The notes beneath the pieces were generated by a model that made no database searches, had not been told where the DNA came from, and saw only the letters and a list, made by a program, of their open reading frames with translations. Position numbers and translations under genes: made by a program. Below, piece after piece: positions 11,701-26,700 of a DNA stretch of 64,000 nt (position 1 is its first letter; the number at the start of each line of letters is the position of its first letter). Source of the DNA: Sclerodactyla briareus (taxonomy: Eukaryota > Echinodermata > Holothuroidea > Dendrochirotida > Sclerodactylidae); contig JAODTK010002965.1 of assembly GCA_026419785.1 (NCBI GenBank), forward strand, positions 206,001 to 270,000. The letters are read 5' to 3'.

Positions 11701-14700
11701 ATTAAACAAGTGAATGACCTCCAGTGATGCCGATCTTTGGTGACAAGTTCTGGGACTGAAGGTGGAACATATCACAAGTTTCGTGAGATTCTGAAGAAAT
11801 TCGCATGAAATATGCAAATTAGACAACTTAAGTGCATATTTTACGCTGAAATTCTAATCACCTCATCTACCTCTTATCCTGTACCTATGTGACAAACCGT
11901 TTGTTTGTAATCTTGCTGACGAGCTTAAATAATAGATTACATAAAATAAGCTAATTACCCTAAAATCAGACCTACCATTTTGGAGGAATCCTGCTAACGA
12001 GCAAGCAGGACGCACACACACACACACACATGACAAAGTGATCGCTAAGTCTCTTCCCGACAAAAAAATGGGTGGGCCCTCCCGGAAGAAGGGCGCTCAT
12101 CAGAATGATTATGGTAATATATTTGCCAGGAAGGCATTCACGCCATGTCACTCAAACTCTCAACTCGACCTACCTTATCCACCATGACATCTGGCACAGG
12201 AATTGTCAGCCTCTCCAACTCTTGCTCCAGGGAAAGAAAATCCCTTGGTTCATCTGGGGTCAAGGATGGTCCATCCATAGGGGGGTGATCTCCCAGGAAG
12301 CCATGGCCATTCTGTAGGGAGCCGTGGGTGGGGGTACCAGTACCGGATGAGAGTGATAGACTAGGAGGGGCTGAGAGCCCCTCTAGATCACCACTGGTAG
12401 AATGATGCATATCCAGAATGTCTGGTGTTTCCACTCCACAAAGCTGAAAATATTAAGGGAAAAATATTAGATTAGAGGCATAGGACCAATCTACAGATGG
12501 GGGTACCAGTACCGGATGAGAGTGATAGACTTCAGGGGGGGCTTAGGGCACTTCTGAATCATCACTGGTAGTCTGATGCATGTCCAGAATGTCTAGTGTT
12601 TCCTTCCACCAAGCTGAAAATATAGAAAACATTGAATAATTTAGAAACATTTGGCCAAAAAAACCACAGTGGAAGTTCAATCTGCTAAACACACAGGTAT
12701 CACACAGGTATCACAAACTGTATGTCCAAACATGTAGCCATAAGTCCAACCATGTATCAGTTTGTCCAACATGTAGCCTTTTGTCCAACCATGTAGCCTT
12801 ATGTCCAACCATGTAGCTGTATGTCCAACCATGTAGCCTTATGTCCAACCATGTAGCCTTTTGTCCAACCAAGTAGCTTTTGCCCAACCATGTAGCCTTT
12901 TGTCCAACCATGTTGCCATACGTCCTACCATGCAGCCCTAAGTCCAACTAAGCAGCCATATTTCAAACCAAGCAGCTGTTCGTCGAACCAACCAGTAAGT
13001 AGCTTGACCCAGTCCAGGGTCACACAGATCACGAAACGAATCATTCTGATTTTTTTTGTCCTTTCGGAAACAGTTCTTTCAGCTCATGTCAGACCATCGT
13101 GTGAATATTCTCAATGGAAACACTTTTGTAAACTAGCTACCTACCCTCTGAATATGAGGTTCCACTCTCCACACAAACAGTTTCTTGTCTCTAGACCATG
13201 TGACCAGCTGATAGTCAGAGGCACCTGGGAGAATGATAAGTAACAGACATGTAGATATAAGTAAGAGAGCGTGCTCTAAAACGGACCATATGGCTGATAT
13301 GGTTAACCACCCACCTAAATGGAAGGGATCTCTGGCAGGTAAACCTCATATCACCAAGAGACAGACGAAAGAGCCCTCTATGCAGTCGATGCACAGAGAG
13401 GGAAGGTGGCTAAAAATTGTCCTAAATGTCCATGCGCCTTTCAAGTTCAAAAGAGGGTCAGGGTACTTCCCCTTCAATCAACTGGAGGACTACTCTCACG
13501 TTATACACACTGGAACCCGTCAAGCATGGCACAGGAGACCCGACAAGCCAGCTGTTCAATCAGTTGTGACCAAGTGCTCAGTGTGGATGCACTAAGTTTC
13601 TGTAGATACTCAGTGACCACAACAATTGTTACCATAGCAACTGTTGCTATTGTAGCCAGCAAGAGTAAATATGGGTGAAATGGCAAACTAATTACAAAAT
13701 TTTGTCTGGTCTTTGGAGACCAATGAGATAATAATATTTGTTTTATATATAGCACTCCTCCATGTGAACTTTCATTTTGCACATTATATTACCTAGCTCT
13801 TTACGTTTACCTTATAGCTGGATACTAGAGGTAACCCTCAGAAAGTTATCTTTCCAAGGATACTTATTACCCACTGAACAACAACTGTTACCATAGCAAC
13901 CACGTGTTATGGCCGCCAGCAAAAATTAATATAGGTGATACGGCTGACTAAATACAATATCTCATTCAGTCCTCTAGGACTGTTCAAGTAGCATTTCTAT
14001 TTTTTTTTTTTTAGGGGGGGGGGACATTGTATGTTACTCAAGACTGCTGGACCCTTAGAGATCTAGAGAGGCAGAATGAAGCTTCTCATAAGCTACTGAA
14101 ATTGTTCACAGTACCTAAAAGATTGTCTGACCATTGAAGGAGTGAAGGTTTGAGCTTACATTCATTCATCTTCCTCCAAGCAAAATCCAGGATATTGTCC
14201 TCATGACCAGTGAATGAGAAGACATGAGAGGAGAGGTTGGACTGACTCCACAGGAAGAGCATCTTATCAACCTTACAGATCTGAGGAAGCATCAGCGTCA
14301 ATATGCCATCACCAAATGGCTGTCAAGAAATAACAAGTTAGTGAACTATTGGTGTAGCTATTTCACATGTTTTGAGGAATGAAAACACTTTTAATTAAAA
14401 TTGTGGAATGGTCATGATAAGGCACATTTGCTATTATGCAAAACCCCCTGTGCAATGCAAAGTTAACACAGAATCTGAATATTCGAGAAAAAAAAAAGAA
14501 ACAAAACTTTGCTTGGATCCGAATAGAAAGTTACACAAGGCGACCGCCCCAGTGTCTTGCCTGGTTACGCGATCAGTGTTTTCATCTATTAGTCACCATG
14601 GGAACAATTACAAGGCATTTGATGAGTCGCTTTAAGATTCTGGTATTAGCATTTGACAGAAACGCCCTACTAATCAGTGACTCATTTCAAATTCGTAAGG

Positions 14701-17700
14701 ACTGATTATTGACAATGTCTACCATATTAAGTTTTGTGAAAATGTTATATGGTCAGTGTAGGGGGCCCAGAAGAGATTATGAAAAGGCCGGAGTTGAACC
14801 TCCCCCCAAAACCTAAAAGTAAAAAGGCAGGTTGTGACAATAAATGAAATCTCTGTCTGTCACAGATAGGAATACTAGTTAAGATGAATGGAAATAACAT
14901 GCCTGAGGGGTTGAAATGAGTAAAACTCTGCAGCATTTTGTTATTGATAGCATGCTATAATAATAGTGATTTCAGCATCATGCTGGTCAGCTAGGGGGCC
15001 CCAAGACTATACCATTCTTAAAAAGGTAGCATACAGTCTCTGGAGGTTGTTGCAGGAAATGTTATTATTTGACAGTTTTTGGTCCATAAGTGACCTTGAA
15101 TGACAATTGATGACATAACGGTTTCTATGAAAAATGTTACCCTTGATCATATGCAGCATGTCCCAAAATTTCAGCCATATCACACACATTCACTAGAAAT
15201 GATTGCAGAAAATGTTATTATTTGGCAGTTTCTTGACCTCGAATGAACCTTTGATGACATGACGGTTTTTATGAAAAATGCTTGCCTCAATGTGGTGCAC
15301 CAAGCCCCAACAAAAGACTTATTAATAGGTACACATGCTCTATGCTATCGCCCAAAAGGTATTAAAATCAACCTTGGCCCCTTGTACTTGAAGACCAGGT
15401 GTCAGATCGAAGCTGGAGTTGGTTTCTTCTATGTAGCAGACAGAGAACTATCACATATCCAAAAATCGACAGTTTTTATTTCCTTGGCCTGTAACTCCTA
15501 AAATAAGCACATGTTCTTAAAACTGACCTTTGACCTTTTGACTTTGTCTTTATGTTGTTTGATTACTTAACCCAAAAATTACCATGACAAATCTCTACGA
15601 GCACCCCAACTGCATTCATTCCAATTGTAATTGGCCATTTAACAAAATTCGAAAATTGCATAATTTATGCAAATTATTCACATTAAAGACCCTTAAGTGA
15701 CCTTTACACGTTGTTAATTTATCAGGACAAAGGTGTTTGTACCATCTCCACCAAGATTCATGAGGATTCAACCAACTTTAAAATATGCATAAATTATGCA
15801 AATGGGACTAGGTAAATGCGGATTAGTAACATTAAATGACCTTCGGTGCCCTCCTCCCTACTGTAAAATTCATTGGGACTATAGATAAACATCTCCACCG
15901 AGTTTCATCGATATCCAAAATCCAAAATATTCTAAAATATCGCAGAAATTATGCAAATTAGACTACTTAATTAGCATATATCATGCCAGGAATCTAATCA
16001 ATTCGTGTACTCGTCATAGTTGTTATATACTCCGAACGGCATCACCAATGCATCTACGATCAGAGATATCTTGTACACAAGCTCCCGGGCCAAATTTTCA
16101 TCATATATCCAAATTTGTGCAAATGAGTATGGTCTTTCGGGACAAAAAGTGGATGCACATCGGCAACTCTTCACCGCGCACCTCCACAAAAAGGTCCCAG
16201 CATGATGGCCTTTCACGGTTCAGGAGATATCGAACCGCACATACGGACAGACGGACGGACGGATGGACAGACAGACAGACAACAAAGTGACCACTATGTC
16301 TCTCCTTGAACAAAGTTCAGGCAAGACTACAACACAATTCTCTCAAAAGTGTGGATCCAAATTAGAACTTACACAATTTACAAGTTAGGAGGATAATTTC
16401 ATCTATTTCTTTGTGAATACTACTTTCTATCTTTCAGCTATCATGGTGTAATTGGCAGCACTCATTGTATAGTGTTTGTTTACTCAGGCACCTTAACATT
16501 CTTCTCCACTGTAAGATCGATGAGAGTGGAATCTGCCAAATGCCAGCATTCTAAAGCAGATTAGCTGATCTTTCAGCATCGGGTGAGGTGCTCTTTTGGT
16601 GCCCAAAAGTAAAGTTGACCCTCTGCATAGTGAAATCTGAAAAATCAAAGTGGCAACACTGCTTACAGCATATCTTATTCTCCAGAGTGGTGATTCAGTT
16701 CTGAGGCCATCTTTCAACTTTCCTGAGTCTGCAATATCCCAATCTGCAACAAAAATGGAAGGTTGAAAGCTATGAAGATGATATTTAATTAATCCATTAC
16801 TGGACAGAAACAAAGGTGGTCTGTGGAGATTAGGTTGCAGTCTGGAAGCTTTAATCAGAAGACTTAGTGCCGTTCCTGCACTTACATTACACCTGAGGTA
16901 TGGTTATGCCTTACCTTATGGCATGCAAACTGCCACCAGTGTTTTTAAATTGATGTCCAAGACACACTGTTTCAGAACATTTCCAACCTCCAAATGGTGC
17001 TGCTTTTTATTCTTCTAAGATTCCACATTGATGTCCATTTTGTATTTAAGATTTTCATTTCATTTCTTCGTTCTGGACTTGGAGTGTCTCTCCATCATTT
17101 CGTAAGTCTCATCTCCATTACTGTATATTACTCCTTGTTTTAGTCAAAGAGATTGAGGTAAGTTTTATTGATTGTAAAGCGCTCATAAGAATAAACTAAT
17201 TTCACTGCTGATGGTAAGTTAACATTCAAAGAGACATCCTCCACTACATGGTATGAGAATGACAGAGTGGGATCAGTGACGCTTTGCAAGCAAACATTTC
17301 GGGTTCAGATTCCAGCAGTCACTAGATGCTTTTTCCCTGTGCTGGTGCTCCTCAATTGCAATGGGTGAGGTCTTGATCATACTTCATCATGGTCCTTTGT
17401 AATGCAGTGGACTTTCTGGCGTTTGTTGCGGGTATTTGCAACGTCCCTCTGTCGGCTGTGAGCAGTCAAGTTGTACTTGAATCTTGAACTTCCCAGTTCC
17501 GAGAATGTTTTCGGATCCTGGAGTCCACATCATCCTTTCAAATGGGGACGTGAAATGGCAGTACCGTGAGCAGGTTGGGATTGATTAGACCCCTGCCTCA
17601 ATATCATTGGAGCACTAGTCGAGAAGGCAAGTTATTGCAGGTGCTAATCAATGATCAATACAGCCAGGGTCCTTGATGAGCCTGGACATAGCTTCTTGAA

Positions 17701-20700
17701 CCCAATTTAAATTAAATCATGCAGTAGCTCACTGAATCTGCTTATGTGAGAAAGTAGGTATTGTTTACCTACACAACAAAGTTCAGGCGAGACAAAAATG
17801 AATGCATAGCCTGAAGTTCTAATAAAGCCAACGACCAATTTCCTTTTGAAAGGTTCATATACCAAATTTGGAATTCTAAACAGCAGCAGTAAATACTTCA
17901 ATGAAAGAAGATTGAAATCAGATGAGAAACTCAAGATGTGTATTTGGATGTTTGATGGGAGCACTACTTGTTCATGTTGTAGTGTTCTAAGGGTCGTTCA
18001 TGTTTGTTCCCTTCACAAATGATAATCCTGCTTTAAAAGACCAAACTGAAAGAAAACCCTGGTAGGAGGAAACAACAGAGATACCTACCAAATGAGGATA
18101 TCCATACCAAATCGAGAATGATCACCAATCGATGTTCCATCCAATCGAGTGATCCTCCCCAAAGAGTGCTATCTACCCAATAGAGTGCTATCTACCGCAT
18201 AGAGGCTATCTACCCATAGAGTGAGATCTACCCAATCAGTGATCCACACCCAATCGAGTGATCCTACCCTAACAATGCTAGCTACCAATTGAGTGATCCA
18301 TACCCAATCGAGTGATATCTACTCAATCGAGTGATCCATACCCAATCGCGTGGATACCTACCAAGCTAGGATAGCAGAACAGTCGTCATAACATAGTAAA
18401 GCTAACAGAGGCCATCCCATCTTAGATCCTGTGCCATGGTCTTCTTTACATCACAACTAGATTCTACCATGATAGACAGAGAGATTGGCAGACTTTCTTA
18501 AGCTCACCTTAGCGGTGCCATCTTGGGCTGCAGTAGCCAGGTGGTTCTCCTCTGTAGGACTCCAGTCCAGTCCATTGGATCTTTAGGATGTGGAATGGGC
18601 ATAAATACACTGGGACAGTCGGTTCCCCTTCTGCAAAATTATGGTGATTTTATGCATTTTATGCCCAGTCAATTTGTTTGCCTAAAGGTGCCCTGGATCC
18701 CTACAAAATAGGTTCAAAGCTGTCATAACTCAATATCTACGTAAAGTTAATACCGATCACGGAACTTTGGTATATACTCCATTAGAGGGCCTCTTCACTT
18801 CCTATACTGGTGTCACCATAGTCCCACGTCCATTGATTAACCATGCAGGTTTTGGTTTCTTTTTCTCTCTCACATACCAAATTACCATTACCTGGGCATT
18901 CAACCTATTCTGCTGTCCTCACATCACGGGCCACCCAAGAAAAGATTTTCAACTCTACTTGAACCAGTAATTTTCACATATTATATGTGACGTTTTTATA
19001 TTTTTTCCAGGGCAATTTTTTCCTCTTGACATAATCCTTCTCTTTACTCTAAAGTTTCAATCGTAAGGTTTTTTGATCAGTGAAGAAGTTACCAGACTTG
19101 CTGAGTTAGATACAGACATATAAGCAAACGGCCGGCCGCATATGTTGGTTTACCCTCCAGTAAAATGGTGGGAAATCTGGAAACAACAGCGCTTCGATAT
19201 TGACTCTTGACAGCCTTTAATATGTTCAAAGCAATGAAACACAGGGATGAATTTCTACTTGATGAAAGGGTCCTCCTACCTCTTATAAGAGCATGTATTC
19301 ATTGGGGTAACATATATCATGAAGGATGAGCTTGTAACAGAAGTGCGTGCATTGAAAAATTCAGATTTGATTACTTTTGTGAAAAGGTAGCTTCCATATA
19401 CACCCCTCACACATTAGTAGAGCTCTCAAGGAATTTTTGTTTTTTCTACAAACAAATAAATCTTCACTGGCATACAGCTACTTTTAGTGATTTATCCTTG
19501 TGTTTGTCTGCAACAGAAACTTCCATTCAATTCGGTAGAGATCATTATGGGTGAACATACATACCGAACAAATTAGTAACTGTACTATAATTGTCACGCG
19601 AGTTCGCTAACAAGGTGGCATACAGTTTTAATGCTATTTCCATTATGGAATAAAGTGCTATAGCTGCAATATGCCAATGTTACTTTCTTGAAGAATTTCA
19701 GAAGAGAAATTGATATAGGGCAATGAAAATCTATGACAAGTGTGTTCTTGAACTGCGAGCTGTCTTCATCAGTTTTGTCTTCAGTGGTTGCTCTTGTTCA
19801 TTTCTTCAGTTTATTTCAAACATCCTGATCTCAAGAGGTCAAAAGAAGGGGATTTGCTTGTTGCAGTTTGATAACAGCAGAATCTGAAAGCATCATAGAG
19901 GTGGGTACAGTTTGTCATATGCAGCACTACCCTGTAACCAGCCCTACTGTACCTTAATGTTGACTTAAAGTTGTCCACGTCTATCAAGATTTGTGAAAAT
20001 ATGACTGAATTAACCAGAAAGCCAAAAGGCTTAGTGAGTACTTGAATCATTTCTAATGGCCTATGGCCAGATACAAGAAACAAATAGGATGATGGGATGA
20101 TAAAAACTGAATTGCTCTCTCTCGCCTACACTCGCCTAAAATGAATTTCAGGTGAGTGTAGGCGAGAGAGAGCGATTGCTCGCCTGGATCCTTGAGCCAG
20201 TCACACATATGGGTCTTGTACTCCCCATGAGAAAGAGTAAGCCAAGTTTCTGTTCGATCAGCCCAAGCATTCTGGACTTATCGTGTCCACAAGTTCAACT
20301 TTGACCTCAGATGATCTTTGACCTGGCTCCAAGACAATAGGGAACATGTACTCATCATGGGGAACCCACATACCAACTATAAGCTCAATCCATCCAGATG
20401 GGATCGAGTTATTTTGTTCACAAGCTAAAAATGGTACAAATACCAGTTTTTCACAATTTTTAAATTCTTACTAAAACTAGAATGTTTATAAATTACGGAA
20501 ATTAGACACATTAAAAGACCTCCTCCAGTGACCCAGACTATGTTTAAATTTCTCAGGTGGATCAGGTGGATCATATCTACTAAACTCTGTGAAAACATAA
20601 AATATGCAAAGTAGGCTATATTAGGCTTAATTTGCATATTTCACACTAAAAATCTAATCAGTTCAGGTGCTTATACATAATCCTGCACCTACTTACCAAA

Positions 20701-23700
20701 TCACATCATCATAACTCCTATGATTTGTCTAAAATCTAGCTCGGAACATAAAGTAACATCCATGCATGGAATCGATCAAATTTCAATATTCATCATTCGA
20801 TTTGATTTGATTTCTATGGGTTCAGAAGCCAAGTAAGGCTCATCTAGGAGCCCTGACCGTATTGATCGTGGCTGAGCACCGGCGATAACTCGCCTTCTCT
20901 TCCCGACTAGTGCTCAGATGATAACGAGCCAGGGGTGTAACCAATCCCAACCTGCTCCCGGGACCGCCATTTCAAGTCCCCATCTGAAAGGACTATCAGT
21001 GAACTTCATGACCCGACCACTTATTGGAACCTGGAGGAGCGGACGTGCAGTTCAAGTGACTGCTCACGGCCGACCACGAGATTTATTGCGAATAACCCAT
21101 AACAAATCCATAACCCCCAGAAAATCCACTGCATCACCGCGGAACCAATGAAGTGAAGACCAAGACCTCACCCATCACAACTGCAAGTGCAGCCACCTAG
21201 GGAAAATCGTCCAGTGACCTCTGGATTTGAACCAGAATAATGTGGTTGTAAAGTGTCACTGATCCCCTCTACCATTCTTCCACCCCGCACTTAACACTGA
21301 TACCATATACAAACTTTCGTTGAATTCATTCTAACAGTTGAGGAGGAATCCTGCTAATGGGACAGCGTGACACACACGCACACACACACACAAAGGCACA
21401 CCACACCACATGCACACACACAACAGAGTATCGTTAAGACTTCCTGAACTTTGTTCAGGGGAGAAAAGAAATTGCAGATGATATGATGATACCCTCTTGT
21501 CCCAGAGTCTGATCCCTCCTTCATGTACCGTAGCTATGATGTCACCATTCTTCTTGTTCCATTTGACTTGCCGGCACCAGCTGAAAGGAGAAAACAGTGT
21601 CAGGAGACTTGTGACGTAACAGGCATATATGTTAGGATTCGGACATGGTTTGTTAGTGTAAGTTGTGTTAGTATTGCCGTTGATGCTGTTCAGCACCATC
21701 GAGTGTTTTCAACAGTAATGTTGCACTATACCAAGTATTTGCACCTCAACCTTATGAAGTGACAAATAAATCTGTAAGTTATGGGCAAGAAAGGGAATAT
21801 ATTATCAGGAAGAAATATAAATTATCTATTGTTAAAAGATATGCGATGGGAGATATTTCATCCCTATTTCAAGAAATATCCTTTGGCCCAAAGCAAGATA
21901 TATTTCTGATTGTTGAAATATTGTGCACAATGGAAAATACTGTCAGAAGCCCATAATATGTTTCGATGGAGAAATTATTCATGAAAGAAATAAGTTTCCC
22001 AATGATAAAATATATGTGTATATATTTCATTTGCAACAAATAATTGTTTGCAACACTAATATGTTTTTTTGGCAACAGAAATTTATTTGCTCTACCATAA
22101 TTATATTATCAACGAAAAAATATATATTATCAACGTAGTCTTAGTTCAGTCGTTTCAGTGTTTCATCGTTTCCACTGGCAAAGCATCACGCCATGCTGCC
22201 ATGCACCACGCGTACGTGAAACTACCACAGAAACCTTCAACCTGAACTTGAACTTGAAGTGATGCGTGACGGGCTCTGGGATCTTCTGCGGAGCAAAATG
22301 TACCGAAAAACTCGCCGTGATGCGCTGCGGGGGACCAGCACGGGTATTTTTTCTGAGGAAGGTTGAATGCAAACTGGATGCCATGAATTTGCACATGTGC
22401 TCGAAATCAAGGTTAGGATTGAGTGATATGGCTTAAAGTTCCTGCGCCGTTGCCGCAGTTCTAGTTGCCGTTGAATTAAACGCATGGTGATGGTGGAAAT
22501 AATAAATGACGTCGGAATATCAAGTTTCAATGATATCGCCTAAACAGTGACATTCTATGCCCCATTTCCTGAGAAAAAAATTACGCGAGCATGCCTCCGG
22601 TCATCGGTGTTCCAAATTCCACAATTTCCGACGACAACTCCAAGGAATGGAATCACTTGCGATGCATTTCATTCGTCTATTCTGGACCCCTCGATTTCTA
22701 CAAGCATGCATCATCATATGATGAACCACATAAAAAAAATATTCCCCTGGGAGTATATTGCTATTCCTCATAATCAGTATCTTCCTATATCAGCCCTTGA
22801 AATCGGTATCGATATAGAGCTTGGCGATGGCACAGAATGTTAGACACACTAATTAATAGGATCCTGAGAGTGTTACTCTAACTCTGTTTTCTTGATCCCC
22901 AATTGATGAGTGTGCCTAACATTCTTTGCCATAGCCTAGTGTATGTTACGAGAAGTGGAAAGCCGCGGTTGCAGGTTGATGGAATGCCACCCAGGTACCC
23001 TGAGTACAGTACGTACAGTAGATTTACGTGCATTTCACGGCTCACGGTACTCTGACAATTAGAAGCAACGGCGTCCATGAGGCTTTGATGTTGATAATAT
23101 ATATATTTTTCGTTGCAAACATATTTTCGACAGCAAATGTATTTTTCTGTTGCCAACAATAATTGTAGCCAAATATATATTTTTGGTTTTCAACATTTTT
23201 TTTTCTGATATCTACAATATTCGTGCTGGGAAAGTTTCTTGTCATGGACAATATCTGCAATGGAAATATATTTTTGGTTACAAACACACTTTGTAGAACA
23301 ATATAATTATTTCCTTGCACATATATATTTCGCTGGAAACATAATTAACTCTTGCCAAAATAATTTTTTCCTAGGATACATATATTTTTAGCAAATTTTT
23401 TTCATTGCTAAGTTATATTTTGTTGCAAACAATTATTTGTTGCAAATGAAATATATCTGCATATATTTTTCCATTGGGAAACTTATTTTATTACGAACAA
23501 TTTTTCCATCGAAACATATTTTGTGCTTCCGAAATATTTTTTGAGGGGAACAATATTTTCCATTGTGAACAAATATTTCCACAATCAGAAAATATTTCTT
23601 GATTCGGCATATATATTTAACAATAGATAATATATTTTTTCTCGATAATATCTCCCTTTTCTCGCGCCATAGTAAGACATCACAATAAAAATTGTCCCGT

Positions 23701-26700
23701 TCCAGTTTGATGTCGATACACTAACATCATCACTATGATATGTCAATGTGAATGTAGCTCTGAAATACCTATTCTTTCCTGCATCATGTAAACATTATCC
23801 TATCTATTATTCTCCAGGTGTTGCCAGACAGTATTACCCTATTAACACAATTGGTCTAATTACAAAATTAGAAAAAAAATCACAAACCATCGAAATATTG
23901 ATTAATCTGCTAGAATGGATATCTTTAGGGAAGCATATTACTCTGAGATTTGTAGAAGATTGACAGTATATCAATGACCATTCTGGGCTGTTACTTCACA
24001 TTCAGTGTTCAAGCTTGGTATCCTATTAATAATTGATGGGAGCACCAAGGGGTTCAAATTACGCAGCCCTGAAAGTCAGAAAATGAGCACATTTCATGTA
24101 TCTAGTATGCAATGCATTGTAACAGCACAAAGGAGTTTCAATATGGTTGCTGAAAATGGGCCCTGCACTGTGTTGGAAACTGTTGGCATCGAAAGAATGC
24201 ACTTCAGCAGTGGTGAACTCATAAGGCATATACACAACATGGAACGAACCCGAAGGTACTAGGTAGTTTGAGCCTGAACAGTCAGTACCTGATTAACCTC
24301 ATACTCACCAATAGCTGAGAATTCCATACATGGCTTTTTAGGCTCCCTGATTGAAACAAAGGAAACATACAACTAGAATTACAATGTGAAGCAAAAGTAT
24401 GCCTCCATTTAAATTGGGCCTGAAGACTCCCACGCTATAGTGAGGAAAACAATCTGAATCCGTGTGAGAGTTCCACTTTCAAATTAATTAATTTTAATTC
24501 AAGAATTTGAACTAGATGTGTTTCTTTTTCATTTCATATATCTTATGCTTTTTGATGAGTCCCTATGTATATATCATTCCTATGCATGTTTTATAGTCTT
24601 TTACACATTCTATGTTCTAACCAAATGTGATTCTATGTACCGTCTTATGTGATTCTATTATCGTCTTATTCCTATGACTCTGTCCCATATGTTTTATTTT
24701 GCAGACATTTAATTTCCTTTCTGAGGAGGCAATAGTTTTTTTTATCTATCTATCTTTCGCTACAGTTGAAACTGACTCCCAGATGACCCTTGCTTCTGAA
24801 TTCCTGAACATATATGTACCATGGGTCACCGATGGCAATGACCACACAGGACCGGCTAGGCTGAGTGGGGTCGCCAGGTGTGCAGCACTCTTTCCTGCTG
24901 TTCTACAACCTCTCAGGTGGTACACAGTTTCAGTTAGAGAAATAATATAGTATGCCTCTATCGTGTAATGTAAAAAGTGTGTAAAAAGGTGGCAGGGAGC
25001 TAGGTCTATACGGACAGCATCATGATAGCTGCATCCTTAATATGTTCCTTTCCCAAATTTATCACCTGGAACAGAACTCCAAGGCCTCAGCTCGGCCCAG
25101 TCAAGACCAGAGGAATGCATGGCTCATTGAGATACTTGTGGGTAGGCCTGATAACCCTTGCAGATCCCACCAATCTGTTATTTTGTCTTCAGTGTGTGGG
25201 CTTTCATTGCTTCTTGTAGGGGTATATTCCATGTCATCCAAATTAATTTATACTACTAGCTTCTCCTCACTTCCAGCTGTGCAGTTGCTTTCATTGTGAG
25301 CCCGAGGCGCAGCCCTATTATCACTCCATGTCACCATGTCAGTTTGGTGTAGACGCTTCCCTAATCTGAGCTATGAGACACCCCAACTGCCTCTGAAACA
25401 TGTCAAACAAGAAGAAACTATCAAAGCCCCTAAACAGCTCTAGACAAGTCAATCCCTGAAGTGGGAATTGCACCCAGATTACTTACAATGAGACAATTCC
25501 AATTCATTCGATCATCAATGAAGTGCTTAACACTCAAGGCTCTCAATTCCCAAGTTGAGAAATCACACAATACAGACACCATCATCTAGTCTCTCCTGAG
25601 AGAGTTATAATAAGTGACATCTGAACAGAAAAAAAAGTTGGGGTATGAATTTCCCGTAAATTCTGAGTCTTGTTCTATACCCAAGGCTTCCTCAATGCTG
25701 CTGCCCACCACAAGATACTAGTCCATGTAAATCACAAAACATGAAATCAAGAAAACTGAACGGTTTTTTAATCTCGAACTACTAACTCCATGTTGGACCC
25801 TGCACCCCACCCAGGTGCCAGTGAACATCTGGCAATAACACAATGTTTGGGTTGGCCACCCCATTGCTCTTCTTTTTTGGCCAGCCTGAAGGTCTACATG
25901 TTGAGCATCTTGGCTTAAGATTCGGTCGAAAACTTCACTATCAAATCCATCATCAATCGTTACTAAGAAAGTTAGACCATGTAAATATACTACAGCCACA
26001 TACCAGGTATATCAGCAGTGGTGGGATGAAAGAACAATGTTTTTGGGGTTTTTTTTTTTTCATAAATGTAGCATCAAGAATTGCCCACTCACCAAAGCAT
26101 ACAAGTTTCCCACCCTGCTAGGACTGTAGAATACATGTGGTTGATGCGCCGCCATTGAACAGTATTCAATCAATCAATACACATGGCGACGGGTAAGAGA
26201 TGACGTTTATTGGTAACTACCAGTTGGGGACGATAGGCTTGTCTACTGGGCTCTGTACTACAGTAGAACCAACATTTTTTCTGCTTTCAAATTCCAAATT
26301 CTGCTCTATTCTGCTTCCTTCAGGATTTGCTCATCGATTTTGTACATAGGGAAAATGCTGTTTTCCGCTTCTTAAAAGTACAGAGCAGAAAACCTGATGG
26401 CTCTACCCATACCTACTCCCCAAAATGAAAGGATATGGACTTCCTCCCACTCTTTAGGACTAAGACCCCATCCCCCGCATGCCCACTGTTTACCTTGTAT
26501 CCCAGAGGTAGGTGTATGTATCCACAGAGCAAGTAGCCAGCAGGAAAGGGTCAAACCCTGACCAATTGAGGTCACTGTGAATAGAAGATACATGGACCGT
26601 TAGTAACAGATACCACACTGGAAAACAATAATCATTATACCCATGACAGTAAAACCTGTAGGTTGAGGCAATTATTGTTATGCATATGCCGAGACATTTA

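Noticed and set aside
12711-12947. Open frame with repeated TWLD/GHKAT-like peptides (minus)
   Set aside because: It is a by-product of the 20-bp minisatellite; it has no start context or splice sites.
14086-14159. Extension of the WDR59 exon past the donor at 14159 to a donor at 14114
   Set aside because: It would duplicate the WS-D blade that the exon at 13145-13224 encodes properly, and only the donor at 14159 gives the right phase.
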